Source of the DNA: a bacterium
GTDB taxonomy: Bacteria > Desulfobacterota > DSWW01
Direction: 5' to 3'
Length of the DNA: 17,131 nt
NCBI GenBank assembly: GCA_030609865.1
Contig: JAUWSZ010000004.1
Coordinates: 1 to 17,131, forward strand
The notes under the pieces were generated by a model, which searched no databases, was not told the DNA's origin, and worked only from the letters and a program-made list of their open reading frames with translations. The translations under genes were made by a program, and so were the position numbers. Below are positions 6,883 to 14,324 of the stretch, in pieces (positions within the stretch are counted from its first letter, which is position 1; each line of letters opens with the position of its first letter).

Positions 6883-6913
6883 AAAAAAGGCGATGCCCTT
6901 CGTGGGTATCGCC
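6883..6913 (-). terminator. Hairpin with U-tract on the minus strand
   Basis: Ten-base arms at 6889-6898 and 6904-6913 enclose a five-base loop (6899-6903). On the minus strand the stem is followed at once by six T (complement of 6883-6888), the form of a rho-independent terminator or attenuator. The only odd pair is G-T read on plus and A-C read on minus, so the plus-strand RNA folds slightly better. It lies about 120 bp upstream of the rhodanese start and could act as a leader attenuator or block antisense transcription. Confidence 0.5.
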
Positions 6914-6948
6914 TGAAATGGATTTGCCCTATGGCGCCGGCCGCCTCA

Positions 6949-7040
6949 GTATCAGGGGCCAGGGACCAGGCGACCAAGGCTGAGACAAGAAGAAAGGCCG
7001 AAGGCATTATCGCGGATACCCGTTCGGCTCTCGGCCTTTC
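6949..7040. repeat. Heptamer-repeat element, copy D, with inverted arms
   Basis: Units GTATCAG, GGGCCAG and GGACCAG run without a gap at 6949-6969. After 13 bp come AGACAAG, AAGAAAG and GCCGAAG (6983-7003). AAGAAAG and GGGCCAG are also present in copy C (1946-1959). A perfect 10-bp inverted repeat joins 6992-7001 to 7031-7040 around a 29-bp loop. The right arm ends 20 bp before a possible -10 box of the ior operon. Confidence 0.5.
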
Positions 7041-7059
7041 AAACCCCGCCCCGTTTCGA

Positions 7060-7065
7060 TATACT
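7060..7065 (+). promoter_or_regulatory. Possible -10 box of the FrhB-ior-maoC operon
   Basis: TATACT matches the -10 consensus at five of six positions and lies 67 bp before the chosen start at 7132. The hexamer 17 bp upstream (7037-7042) is a poor -35 and lies inside the right arm of the repeat hairpin. It is only a candidate. Confidence 0.3.
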
Positions 7066-7131
7066 ATTTTGGCCTCGATGAAGCATTCCGTATTCCGTTC
7101 CTCACAGAAAAACGCGGGAGGGTTGCCTGTA

Positions 7132-8247
7132 ATGCAGGTCTTCGGACCGAACGAGCTGGTAGAAGATGTCCTGAAGAGGGATTTCTGCATCGGATGTGGG
7201 GCTTGCGTGAACCTCTGCCCCTACTTCAAGAGCTACCACGGCAAGATCGCCATGCTCTTCCCCTGCACCCTGTCGCAGGGTCAATGCTTTGCCTACTGCC
7301 CCAAAGTCGAGCTCGATCTGGACGCTCTCTCTTCGGAGCTCCTGGGGCATCCCTACGACGGAAGCGACCTGGGCAGCGTGCAGGAGGTCCTGGCTTCCCG
7401 GGCCGGGGAGAAGATGGAGCCGGGGGCCTTTCAGGCGGGTGGGACTGTGAGCGCGCTGGTGTCGTTCGCCTTGCGAACCGGACGAATCGATGCAGCGGCC
7501 CTCACGGACCGGGAGGGCCTGAACCCTGTTCCACGACTTGTTACGGATCCGGAGGAGGTCCGAAAATGCGCCTCCTCAAAGTTCACGGCCGCCCCAACGC
7601 TTGCCGCCCTGAACCAGGGCCGGCGAGACGGCTACTCATGCATCGGGGTCGTCGGAACCCCCTGTCAGGTCATGGCCGTGGCCCAGATGCGCCTCAACCC
7701 GATGGACAAGGAGGGCTTCCAGCACGCGGCGGGACTCGTTATCGGGCTGTTCTGCACCTGGGCGGTGGACACGAGAAAACTCACGGCGCTCCTGTCGGAA
7801 CGCCTGGACGCCAGCGGCATCCGCAAGATGGACATGCCCCCACCCCCCTCCGAGCTCCTGGTGATCGACACGCGCCAGGGCAAGGTGGAGATCCCGCTTG
7901 ATGAGATTCGACCCCTGGTTCCGACCGGATGCCAGATCTGCCCGGACATGACCTCCGAATGGGCCGATGTCTCGGTGGGGGTCATGGAGGGCAAGCCGGA
8001 ATGGAACACCCTGATCATCCGGACCGACAAGGGGCGTGAGCTGGTGGAGGAGGCCCGCAAGGCGGGCGTTCTGGTCACCGAGGCGATGCCGGAGAAGAAC
8101 CTGGGCCACCTTCGCACGGCCTCTGTAAACAAGAAGAAGAGGGCCCTGGCCCACGCCCGGGACAGACGGGTGCTCAACACGAACGACGACGGCAGCCGAT
8201 CCGCCCTGAGGATCCAAGACGAGGTTCTGAACAAGATCCTAGCATAG
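7132..8247 (+). CDS. FrhB/FdhB-like iron-sulfur flavoprotein (coenzyme F420 hydrogenase/dehydrogenase beta subunit family)
   Basis: This 371-residue protein opens with a ferredoxin motif CIGCGACVNLCP (Cys19, 22, 25, 29). A second cysteine group follows (Cys45, 52, 56, the last two in GQCFAYCP). Then come the family's core motifs KFTAAPTLAAL and VVGTPCQVMAVAQM, and a late CQICPDMTSEWADVSVG. This is the FrhB/FdhB family, whose members bind flavin and Fe-S clusters and move electrons between ferredoxin-like and F420, NAD(P) or other partners. ATG 7132 was chosen because GGGAGGG (7116-7122) is nine bases upstream and homologous sequence starts here. An in-frame ATG at 7078 lacks a ribosome site. 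iorA follows after 21 bp, so it probably serves as an electron-transfer partner of IorAB. Confidence 0.85.
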   Translation: MQVFGPNELVEDVLKRDFCIGCGACVNLCPYFKSYHGKIAMLFPCTLSQGQCFAYCPKVELDLDALSSELLGHPYDGSDLGSVQEVLASRAGEKMEPGAFQAGGTVSALVSFALRTGRIDAAALTDREGLNPVPRLVTDPEEVRKCASSKFTAAPTLAALNQGRRDGYSCIGVVGTPCQVMAVAQMRLNPMDKEGFQHAAGLVIGLFCTWAVDTRKLTALLSERLDASGIRKMDMPPPPSELLVIDTRQGKVEIPLDEIRPLVPTGCQICPDMTSEWADVSVGVMEGKPEWNTLIIRTDKGRELVEEARKAGVLVTEAMPEKNLGHLRTASVNKKKRALAHARDRRVLNTNDDGSRSALRIQDEVLNKILA

Positions 8248-8268
8248 AGGTGCAGGACAGGAGGTAAC

Positions 8269-10206
8269 ATGTCACATGTTGTCGAAGGAGAACCGGGATC
8301 CCGGTATTTGCTGATGGGCAACGAGGCGATCGCCCGGGGGGCCCTGGAGGCAGGGGTGAACGTGGCGGCAGGGTATCCGGGCACGCCTTCCTCCGAGATC
8401 ATCGAGACCCTGGCCAGGACTGCGGAGGCCAGGAATCTGTACGTAGAATGGTCGACCAACGAGAAGGTCGCCCTCGAGGTGGCCGCTGCCGCCTCGTTTG
8501 CGGGCCTGCGCAGCCTGGCCGTAATGAAACAGAACGGCGTGAACGTGGCCTCGGACTTCCTGTTGCACCTTGCGGGGTCGGGCACGCGGGGAGGCATGGT
8601 GCTTATCCCGTGCGATGATCCAGGCGCCCTTTCGAGCATCAACGAAGGGGAGTCACGCCACTTCGCACGGCTCGTGGAGATTCCCCTCCTGGAACCCGGT
8701 GATTTCCAGGAGGCCAAGGACATGGTCAAGTGGGCCTTCGAGCTCTCCGAGGAGCTCCAGTCGATCGTGATGCTCAGAAGCGTGACCCGCCTTTCCCATG
8801 CGAGCGGCGACGTGACCTTTGGAGACCTTCCCGAAGCGCAGCCGGAAGCGGCCTTCAAATGCGACGGGTTCATCCTGGACCCGAACGAGGGCGCGGTCAT
8901 CAGCGCGCCCGTGGACTACAAACACGGCCAGCAGCACGCGAAGCTCAAGAAGGCGGAGGCCCTGTTCGAAGACTCCCCCTTCAATACCTACACAGGGCCG
9001 GAGAAGCCCGAGCTTCTCCTGATCACGAGCTCGATCTGCAACCTGTACAGCAAGGAGGCGATCAAGATCCTCGGCGTAGAGGACAGGGTGGGGCTCCTCA
9101 AGCTCGGCACGACCTGGCCGATTCCGCCAAAACGGGTCGGCAAGCACCTGGGCCTGACGGAGAAGATCCTGATCGTGGAGGAGGTGGTCTGCTTCCTGGA
9201 GGATCAGGTCAAGATCCTCACGGCCGAGCTTGGCTCCCAGATCGGGACGAAGATCTTTTACGGCAAGCGGGACGGCAGCCTCCCGATGGTGGGAGAGCTG
9301 AACCCGGACCACGTGGTAGCCGCCCTTGCGAAGATTCTGGGTATCGAAGCCGAGACCGCGCCGGAGGACTACACCAAGCGTACGCAGGAAGCCGGTTTCG
9401 TCGGTGCGCCCAACAGAGAACTTACCTTCTGTCCGGGCTGCCCCCACCGGGCCTCCTTCTGGTCGATCCACAACTGTCTCAAGCTGGACAACCGCGAGGG
9501 CTTCGTCTGCGGGGACATCGGGTGCTATACGCTGGCCGTGCTTCCCGCGGGCTTCAGCACCCTGAAGACGGTGCACGCCATGGGCTCCGGCACGGGCGTG
9601 GCCAGCGGCTTCGGAAAGCTCGGCCAGTTCGGCATGGATCAGCCGGTCCTGTCGGTCTGCGGGGACTCGACCTTCTTTCATTCGGCCATACCGGCCCTGA
9701 TCAACGCGGTTCACCACAAGTCGGACATCACCATGGTCCTGCTGGACAACAGCGGCACGGGCATGACCGGGTTTCAGTCCCACCCGGGGTTGACCACGGA
9801 CGCGCTCGGAGAGGACGCCCCGGCCATCGACCCGGCAGAGGTCTGCCGGGCCATCGGCGCCCGCGTGGAGATCGCCGACCCCTTTGACATCGAAACGACC
9901 CAGCAGACCCTCCTCGACCTGCTTCAGGACGAGAAGGGGGTGAAGGTCCTGGTCTTGAGGCAGATCTGTGCGCTGAGCCCGGAGAAGAAGGGCAAGAAGC
10001 TCTACGAAATGACCCTGGACCAGGAGGTCTGCGTGGGCGAGAACTGCGGATGCAACCAGTTGTGCACAAGGGTATTCCGGTGTCCCGGTCTCGTCTGGGA
10101 CCATGAGAGGAAGGCCGCAAAGCTCGATGAGGTCATCTGCACCGGCTGCGGCGTGTGCGCATCCATCTGCCCCTCGGGGGCGATCCAGAGAAAGGAGGCT
10201 GCTTGA
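8269..10206 (+). CDS. iorA: Indolepyruvate ferredoxin oxidoreductase, alpha subunit
   Basis: This 645-residue subunit is typical in length for IorA. The N-terminal half has the pyrimidine-binding start MGNEAIARGALEAGVNVAAGYPGTPS. The thiamine-diphosphate part carries CPGCPHRASFW (from Cys388), GDIGCYTL, GDSTFFHS and DNSGTGMTG. The C-terminus is a two-cluster ferredoxin domain. The second cluster is standard, CTGCGVCASICP (Cys624, 627, 630, 634); the first is irregular, with Cys588, 593, 595, 599 and 605. With IorB it oxidatively decarboxylates aryl-pyruvates to aryl-acetyl-CoA and reduces ferredoxin. An AGGAGG site lies close before ATG 8269. It is the second gene of a four-gene operon, and iorB starts within a few bases of its stop. 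Confidence 0.95.
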   Translation: MSHVVEGEPGSRYLLMGNEAIARGALEAGVNVAAGYPGTPSSEIIETLARTAEARNLYVEWSTNEKVALEVAAAASFAGLRSLAVMKQNGVNVASDFLLHLAGSGTRGGMVLIPCDDPGALSSINEGESRHFARLVEIPLLEPGDFQEAKDMVKWAFELSEELQSIVMLRSVTRLSHASGDVTFGDLPEAQPEAAFKCDGFILDPNEGAVISAPVDYKHGQQHAKLKKAEALFEDSPFNTYTGPEKPELLLITSSICNLYSKEAIKILGVEDRVGLLKLGTTWPIPPKRVGKHLGLTEKILIVEEVVCFLEDQVKILTAELGSQIGTKIFYGKRDGSLPMVGELNPDHVVAALAKILGIEAETAPEDYTKRTQEAGFVGAPNRELTFCPGCPHRASFWSIHNCLKLDNREGFVCGDIGCYTLAVLPAGFSTLKTVHAMGSGTGVASGFGKLGQFGMDQPVLSVCGDSTFFHSAIPALINAVHHKSDITMVLLDNSGTGMTGFQSHPGLTTDALGEDAPAIDPAEVCRAIGARVEIADPFDIETTQQTLLDLLQDEKGVKVLVLRQICALSPEKKGKKLYEMTLDQEVCVGENCGCNQLCTRVFRCPGLVWDHERKAAKLDEVICTGCGVCASICPSGAIQRKEAA

Positions 10207-10211
10207 GAGCC

Positions 10212-10832
10212 ATGGGAAACGGAACCCTCACAAGCGACCCGTACAATCTGATCATCGCCGGTGTGGGCGGTCAGGGCAACGTGCTCGCCTCCAGGGTGCT
10301 GGGCGGCATGCTCACCGGTAAGGGATACCACGTGACCATCGGGGACACCTTTGGGGCATCCCAGCGCGGAGGCTCGGTCATGAGCCATATTCGGATCTCG
10401 GCGGATTCGAGCTGGTCCCCCCAGATCCCGAAGGGCAGGGCCCACATGGTCATCGCCCTCGAGCCTACCGAGGCGGTACGCGTCCTGGGCAACTACGGGA
10501 ACCCAAAGGTCCAGGTTCTCTGCAACACCCGGCCGATCCACTCGGTCGGCGTCATTTCCGGGGAGCTCGCCTACCCCTCGCTGGAGGCTCTCGAAAAGTG
10601 GATTTGTGACCTGTCCGACAAGGCCTGGTTCCTGGACGCTACGAACGCGGCCATGAAGCTCGGGAACCCGATCTTCGGGAACATCATGATGATCGGAGCC
10701 CTGGGCGGAACCGGCGCCCTGCCCGTGGACCGACAGGACTTCGAGGCGGCCGTCTCCCGGGACATGTCGCCCGACAAGGTGAAGGTGAACCTCTCCGCTT
10801 ATGACATGGGCGTAGAGATGGTAAAGGGTTAG
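10212..10832 (+). CDS. iorB: Indolepyruvate ferredoxin oxidoreductase, beta subunit
   Basis: This protein of about 206 residues has the gamma-type domain of ketoacid oxidoreductases. It begins NLIIAGVGGQGNVLASRVLG, followed by DTFGASQRGGSVMSHIRI and a late NIMMIGALGGTGALP. IorB binds IorA to form the working enzyme. The start is uncertain. ATG 10212 is 13 bases after AGGAGG (10193-10198), while an in-frame TTG at 10203 has four-base spacing and overlaps the iorA stop, which would mean translational coupling and three more residues. The conserved region begins after both, so function is unaffected. The gene is third in the operon, with the MaoC gene 20 bp downstream. Confidence 0.93.
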   Translation: MGNGTLTSDPYNLIIAGVGGQGNVLASRVLGGMLTGKGYHVTIGDTFGASQRGGSVMSHIRISADSSWSPQIPKGRAHMVIALEPTEAVRVLGNYGNPKVQVLCNTRPIHSVGVISGELAYPSLEALEKWICDLSDKAWFLDATNAAMKLGNPIFGNIMMIGALGGTGALPVDRQDFEAAVSRDMSPDKVKVNLSAYDMGVEMVKG

Positions 10833-10852
10833 GAACAAACAAGGAGGATGTG

Positions 10853-11317
10853 ATGGCTGTTGAAGTAATGCCTGTGGAAAAGATGAAAGAGCGTATCGGC
10901 GATGAACTCGGTGTGACCGAATGGTTCCAGATGGACCAGGAGCGAATCAACAAGTTTGCCGACTGCACCGAGGACCATCAGTGGATCCACGTGGATGAGG
11001 AAAAGGCGGCGCAGGGCCCGTTCGGGCAGACCATCGCCCACGGCTACCTCACGATCTCCCTTCTTCCCTATTTCTCCGCGGACTACGCCCTCCTTCCGGA
11101 AGGAACGATGATGGCGATCAACTATGGGATGAACAAGCTCAGGCTCGTCAACCCCGTGAAATCCGATGCCAGAATCCGGGATCGAATCGTTCTTTCCGAT
11201 GTGGTGGAGAAAAACGGGGGCAGAATCCTCGTAACCACCACGCACACGATCGAGATCGAGGGAGAAGAAAAACCGGCCATGATCGCCGAAGTGCTCAGCA
11301 TGTTCTTTACACAGTGA
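10853..11317 (+). CDS. MaoC-like hot-dog fold (R)-specific enoyl-CoA hydratase
   Basis: This 154-residue protein matches MaoC-type hydratases. It has an N-terminal helix, then FADCTEDHQWIHVD (36-48) with the catalytic Asp41 and His46 of the hydratase-2 motif. Next come GPFGQTIAHGYLTISLLP, NYGMNKLRLVNPV, and the final strand. The family adds or removes water on acyl-CoA, and sometimes acyl-ACP, substrates. ATG 10853 sits five bases after AAGGAGG (10841-10847); a GTG one codon earlier is too close to that site. It is the last gene of the FrhB-iorAB operon. Heptamer element B begins 28 bp downstream and could form a 3' stem-loop. The acyl-CoA used is unknown. Confidence 0.88.
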   Translation: MAVEVMPVEKMKERIGDELGVTEWFQMDQERINKFADCTEDHQWIHVDEEKAAQGPFGQTIAHGYLTISLLPYFSADYALLPEGTMMAINYGMNKLRLVNPVKSDARIRDRIVLSDVVEKNGGRILVTTTHTIEIEGEEKPAMIAEVLSMFFTQ

Positions 11318-11742
11318 AAGTGCTATGCCCAACGCGCAAACTCCGGGTATTAGGTATTAGCTGTTAGGTATTAGCTCCCAACCATCCCCCCGTCAGCATG
11401 CGCGCCATGGGGGAGAGGGGTGGGGCTAATACCTTATACCTAACGGCAAGGCCTTACAGAGCCTCCATTTCGTTCTTGCGGTCGATTCAGTGGCTGTCCC
11501 CGATCTATGCATGTTCCGGTAGCGGAGTCCCTCGCCCCTCTCGACGGAATCCGGTGCGCCTGAGGCGAGTGCTTCGGTTTGCCCGGGGGGACTCGGGAAG
11601 CCTCCACGAGTCGCCCTGCGAAAACCTCGTCCGGAAAATATCTTGGCACAGGACTTGCTGGGATTTCCCGCGTGTGAACCTGCTGTTTGATCCTCTCCGT
11701 TTTGTGTAGTAAGGGAGAAAGGAGCAAAGGAGAGATCGGCGC
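11318..11742. other. Intergenic region between maoC-like gene and recQ
   Basis: This 425-bp gap contains the heptamer element B (11346-11446) and then about 290 bp with no recognisable gene, RNA or clear promoter. Open frames here on both strands have no family similarity and look like high-GC chance frames. A purine-rich stretch (11711-11735) holds the recQ ribosome site. Confidence 0.6.
11346..11446. repeat. Heptamer-repeat palindromic element, copy B
   Basis: Left units at 11346-11373 are GGTATTA three times and GCTGTTA once, in strict 7-bp phase. Right units at 11426-11446 are CTAATAC, CTTATAC and CTAACGG. The centre is C-rich (11374-11391) then G-rich (11409-11425), so it can extend the stem. 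The left arm and flank (about 11351-11384) match the reverse complement of the copy A right arm at about 33 of 34 positions, so B is an inverted copy of A. It begins 28 bp after the maoC-like stop. Confidence 0.75.
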
Positions 11743-13578
11743 ATGCTGGCAACGCTGAAAGAGGTCTTCGGGTTCCAGGAATTCCGGCCCAACCAGGAGG
11801 CGATCGTCACCCGCATCCTGGCAAAGCGTGACGTCTTTGCCGTCATGCCCACCGGTGGCGGCAAGTCGCTCTGCTATCAACTGCCCGCGACCATGCTCCC
11901 GGGAACCACCGTTGTCATCAGCCCGCTCATATCCCTGATGAAGGACCAGGTGGACGGGGCTCGGGAAAACGGCATTTCCGCGGCCTTTCTGAACAGTTCC
12001 CTGAAGCCTGACGAGAAGACGAGAGTGTACAGGGCGTTCAGGGAAAACCGTCTGGACCTCCTCTACATCGCACCGGAACGGTTTGCGATCCCGGGCTTTC
12101 TGGACACCCTGAAAGGGATTCCGATTTCCCTGTTTGCCGTGGACGAAGCCCATTGCATCTCGGAATGGGGACACGACTTCCGGCCCGATTACCTGAGCCT
12201 GTCCGGTATGACTCGTACCTTCTCCGACGTACCGGTGGCGGCCTTTACCGCCACAGCCACCATGAAGGTGCAGGACGACATCATCAACAGGCTGGAACTC
12301 CGGTCGCCCTACAAGGTTCGTGCCTCGTTCAACCGGCCGAATCTCATCTACCAGATTCATCGCAAGGAGAAAGTGGAACGCCAGATAATCCGATACCTCG
12401 AAGAGCACCCCCGAGACCCCGGGATCATCTACCGGACCACGCGGGAGTCGGTCGAGAATCTGGCGGAGACCCTGGTGGACCAGGGTCTCCGCGCCCTGCC
12501 CTACCACGCGGGAATGGAGGCGGACGAAAGGAAACGGAACCAGGAAGCGTTCAACCGGGACGAGGCGACGATCATCGTGGCGACCATTGCCTTTGGCATG
12601 GGCATCGACAAATCAAACGTGCGCTTCGTCATCCATGCCGACCTTCCCAAGAACATCGAGAGCTACTACCAGGAAACGGGCCGTGCAGGGCGCGACGGGG
12701 AACCGGCCGACTGCCTCCTCTTTTTCGGGCGTGGGGATACCCCCAAGATCCGCTACTTCATCGACAAGGTAGAGGATGACACCGAACGCGCGGTCGCCAT
12801 GGAGAAGCTGAACCAGATCGTCGGGTACGCATCCCATCACGTGTGCAGACGCAGGCAGCTCCTCGGGTATTTTCAGGAATCGTATCCGGAAGACAACTGC
12901 CGGACCTGCGATGTCTGTCTGCACAGAACGGAAACGGTCGACCTCACCACCGACGCTCAAATCCTGATGTCCGCCATGGCTCGAACCGGCCAGCGGTTCG
13001 GCATCCGGCACATCATCGAGGTCGTGACCGGTGCCGACACCAAACGAATACGCCAGATGGGACACGACAGGATCAAGACCTACGGCGCAGGCAGCCACAA
13101 AGACCGGAGACACTGGCACCTCCTGGTGGACGAGCTTCTCGCGCAGGAGCTCATTGAGCAGGAGGGCTCCAGGTATCCCGTAATCAAGCTCACCGAACAG
13201 GGGCTGCAGGTGCTCACAGGAAAACAGGGCGTACACGGCATCAAGAGGGAAGAAAGACAACCCCCGGGAAAAAGTGCCCAGGGCCTGAGACGCACTACGG
13301 AAACCGGAACCTATGACCCGCTTCTCTTTGAAAGGCTCAGGGGCCTGCGAAAAAGCCTCGCACAGAAGCAGGGCGTCCCTCCTTACATCATCTTTTCGGA
13401 CAGGACCCTTCGAGAGATGGCCGGCCGCTTTCCCACAACCCCGGAGGCGATGAACAGGATTCACGGTGTGGGCGATCGGAAACTCGACCGGTATGGCGAA
13501 TTGTTCACAGGAGAGATCGAGGCTCACCTGGGAGAGGCTGGCCCGGGCAGGCCCCCCGGAAAGAATTCAAGGCCTTAA
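11743..13578 (+). CDS. recQ: ATP-dependent DNA helicase RecQ
   Basis: This is a full-length 611-residue RecQ. The helicase core has FRPNQEAIV (motif 0), PTGGGKS (Walker A, Lys41), DEAH (134-137) followed by the RecQ aromatic loop CISEWGHDFRP, and motif VI YQETGRAGRDG. The zinc domain has Cys368, 386, 389 and 392. A winged-helix RQC domain follows (about 395-505), then an HRDC domain (about 525-600, with a helix-hairpin AMNRIHGVGDRKLDRYG). RecQ unwinds 3'-5' in recombination repair and fork rescue. A GGAG-rich stretch precedes ATG 11743. It stands alone in orientation and spacing. The stop overlaps the promoter of the second vapBC module. Confidence 0.96.
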   Translation: MLATLKEVFGFQEFRPNQEAIVTRILAKRDVFAVMPTGGGKSLCYQLPATMLPGTTVVISPLISLMKDQVDGARENGISAAFLNSSLKPDEKTRVYRAFRENRLDLLYIAPERFAIPGFLDTLKGIPISLFAVDEAHCISEWGHDFRPDYLSLSGMTRTFSDVPVAAFTATATMKVQDDIINRLELRSPYKVRASFNRPNLIYQIHRKEKVERQIIRYLEEHPRDPGIIYRTTRESVENLAETLVDQGLRALPYHAGMEADERKRNQEAFNRDEATIIVATIAFGMGIDKSNVRFVIHADLPKNIESYYQETGRAGRDGEPADCLLFFGRGDTPKIRYFIDKVEDDTERAVAMEKLNQIVGYASHHVCRRRQLLGYFQESYPEDNCRTCDVCLHRTETVDLTTDAQILMSAMARTGQRFGIRHIIEVVTGADTKRIRQMGHDRIKTYGAGSHKDRRHWHLLVDELLAQELIEQEGSRYPVIKLTEQGLQVLTGKQGVHGIKREERQPPGKSAQGLRRTTETGTYDPLLFERLRGLRKSLAQKQGVPPYIIFSDRTLREMAGRFPTTPEAMNRIHGVGDRKLDRYGELFTGEIEAHLGEAGPGRPPGKNSRP

Positions 13579-13603
13579 CACAATACATTTGTGGTGCTAG
13601 ATT
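13575..13603 (+). promoter_or_regulatory. Sigma-70-like promoter of the second vapBC module
   Basis: TTAACA (13575-13580) and TAGATT (13598-13603) are spaced by 17 bp. TGC directly before the -10 makes an extended -10. The -35 overlaps the recQ stop codon. The promoter leads to the antitoxin start at 13649. No clear long palindrome overlaps it, unlike in module 1. Confidence 0.55.
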
Positions 13604-13648
13604 GGAGTCAATATGGAACCACGAAGGGGCTGAAAAGGAGACAATCCG

Positions 13649-13882
13649 ATGCCGGCCAGCCTGTCGATAAAGAACGTGCCCGAGGAAATCGTAACCCGAC
13701 TCAAGGAGAGAGCGGCCAGGCACCACAGGTCCCTGCAGGGTGAGCTTCTGGCCCTGCTGGAGGAGGCTGTGAAGCCCAAAAGAAAAAGCGTCCGGGATCT
13801 CAGGAAAGAGATTTCCGAACTCGGGCTGCAGACACCGGGGGAGGCCTTGGACATGATCCGGGAGATCCGGGATGGACGCTAG
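13649..13882 (+). CDS. Ribbon-helix-helix antitoxin, FitA/VapB type (module 2)
   Basis: This 77-residue protein begins MPASLSIKNVPEEIVTRLKERAARHHRSLQGELLALLEEAV, the Arc/FitA-like ribbon-helix-helix DNA-binding fold. The second part (about 50-77) is a charged tail that would bind the toxin. AAGGAG lies seven bases before the ATG. The last 11 bases overlap the PIN toxin start at 13872, typical for coupled antitoxin-toxin pairs. It is probably an autorepressor of the promoter at 13575-13603. Confidence 0.85.
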   Translation: MPASLSIKNVPEEIVTRLKERAARHHRSLQGELLALLEEAVKPKRKSVRDLRKEISELGLQTPGEALDMIREIRDGR

Positions 13883-14240
13883 GGTTGTCGACGCTTCCGT
13901 GGTGGCCGCCCTGGTTTTCGGTGAACCCGGGAGTGAAGAGGCGAAGAGACTTCTTGGGGACCGGGTACTCTTCGCTCCGTTCCTGATGCGCTATGAGCTG
14001 GCCCAGGTTGCCGTGAAAAAGGCATCGAAGCACCCCGGAAAGGAGCGACTCATACTGGATGCTTTAGCCCTGGCCTACAGCTTGAACATACAGTGGGTGG
14101 AAGCAAATTTCGAGGCCGTGGCCAGGCTGGCCCTGGAAAGAAGCCTCACCGCCTACGATGCCTGCTACCTCTTCGTGAGTAAAAGCCTTGGGATTCCTCT
14201 GGTTACTTTTCACAAGAGGTTGAAGAGAAGGTCAGGCTGA
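13872..14240 (+). CDS. vapC: PIN-domain ribonuclease toxin (VapC/FitB type, module 2)
   Basis: This 122-residue PIN domain has Asp7 in VVDASVV, Glu42 in MRYELAQV and Asp96 in LTAYDACYLFV. The fourth acidic site, usually T-x-D or T-A-D near the end, reads LVTFHKRL, with His114 where Asp is usual. Some active PIN toxins tolerate loss of this residue, so it may be active or weakened. It overlaps its antitoxin by 11 bp. It converges on the MFS gene with 84 bp between stops; a short imperfect stem (14241-14265) lies in that gap without a T-run. Confidence 0.87.
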   Translation: MDARVVDASVVAALVFGEPGSEEAKRLLGDRVLFAPFLMRYELAQVAVKKASKHPGKERLILDALALAYSLNIQWVEANFEAVARLALERSLTAYDACYLFVSKSLGIPLVTFHKRLKRRSG

Positions 14241-14324
14241 CTGGAACCCGCTCCCGGATTTCCAGAGTGCGATGCCTTTCTGACGAGAGCACATTCTGGT
14301 GCCAGGGCTGTCGCTTTCGCGAAA

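Larger units (their letters stand above)
6763..7131. other. Intergenic region between divergent rhodanese and FrhB-like genes
   Basis: This 369-bp gap has no supported gene. An open frame on the plus strand runs upstream of 7132, but it has no family similarity and passes through repeat sequence. The gap holds a hairpin with an adjacent A-run (6883-6913), a heptamer-repeat element (6949-7040) and a possible -10 box (7060-7065). Runs of T at about 6811-6825 on the plus strand follow no evident stem. Confidence 0.6.

Noticed and set aside
6931..7131. N-terminal extension of the FrhB-like protein
   Set aside because: The extension is translated repeat DNA, and the ribosome site and homologous sequence both point to ATG 7132.
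8653..10104. Minus-strand open frame of 483 codons opposite iorA
   Set aside because: iorA has full family motifs over this span; the antisense frame has no recognisable domain or ribosome site.
11440..12507. Minus-strand open frame of 355 codons opposite the recQ start
   Set aside because: It overlaps the RecQ helicase motifs and the non-coding gap; it looks like a shadow.
14241..14265. Terminator between vapC module 2 and the MFS gene
   Set aside because: The stem is short and imperfect, and no T-run follows on either strand.
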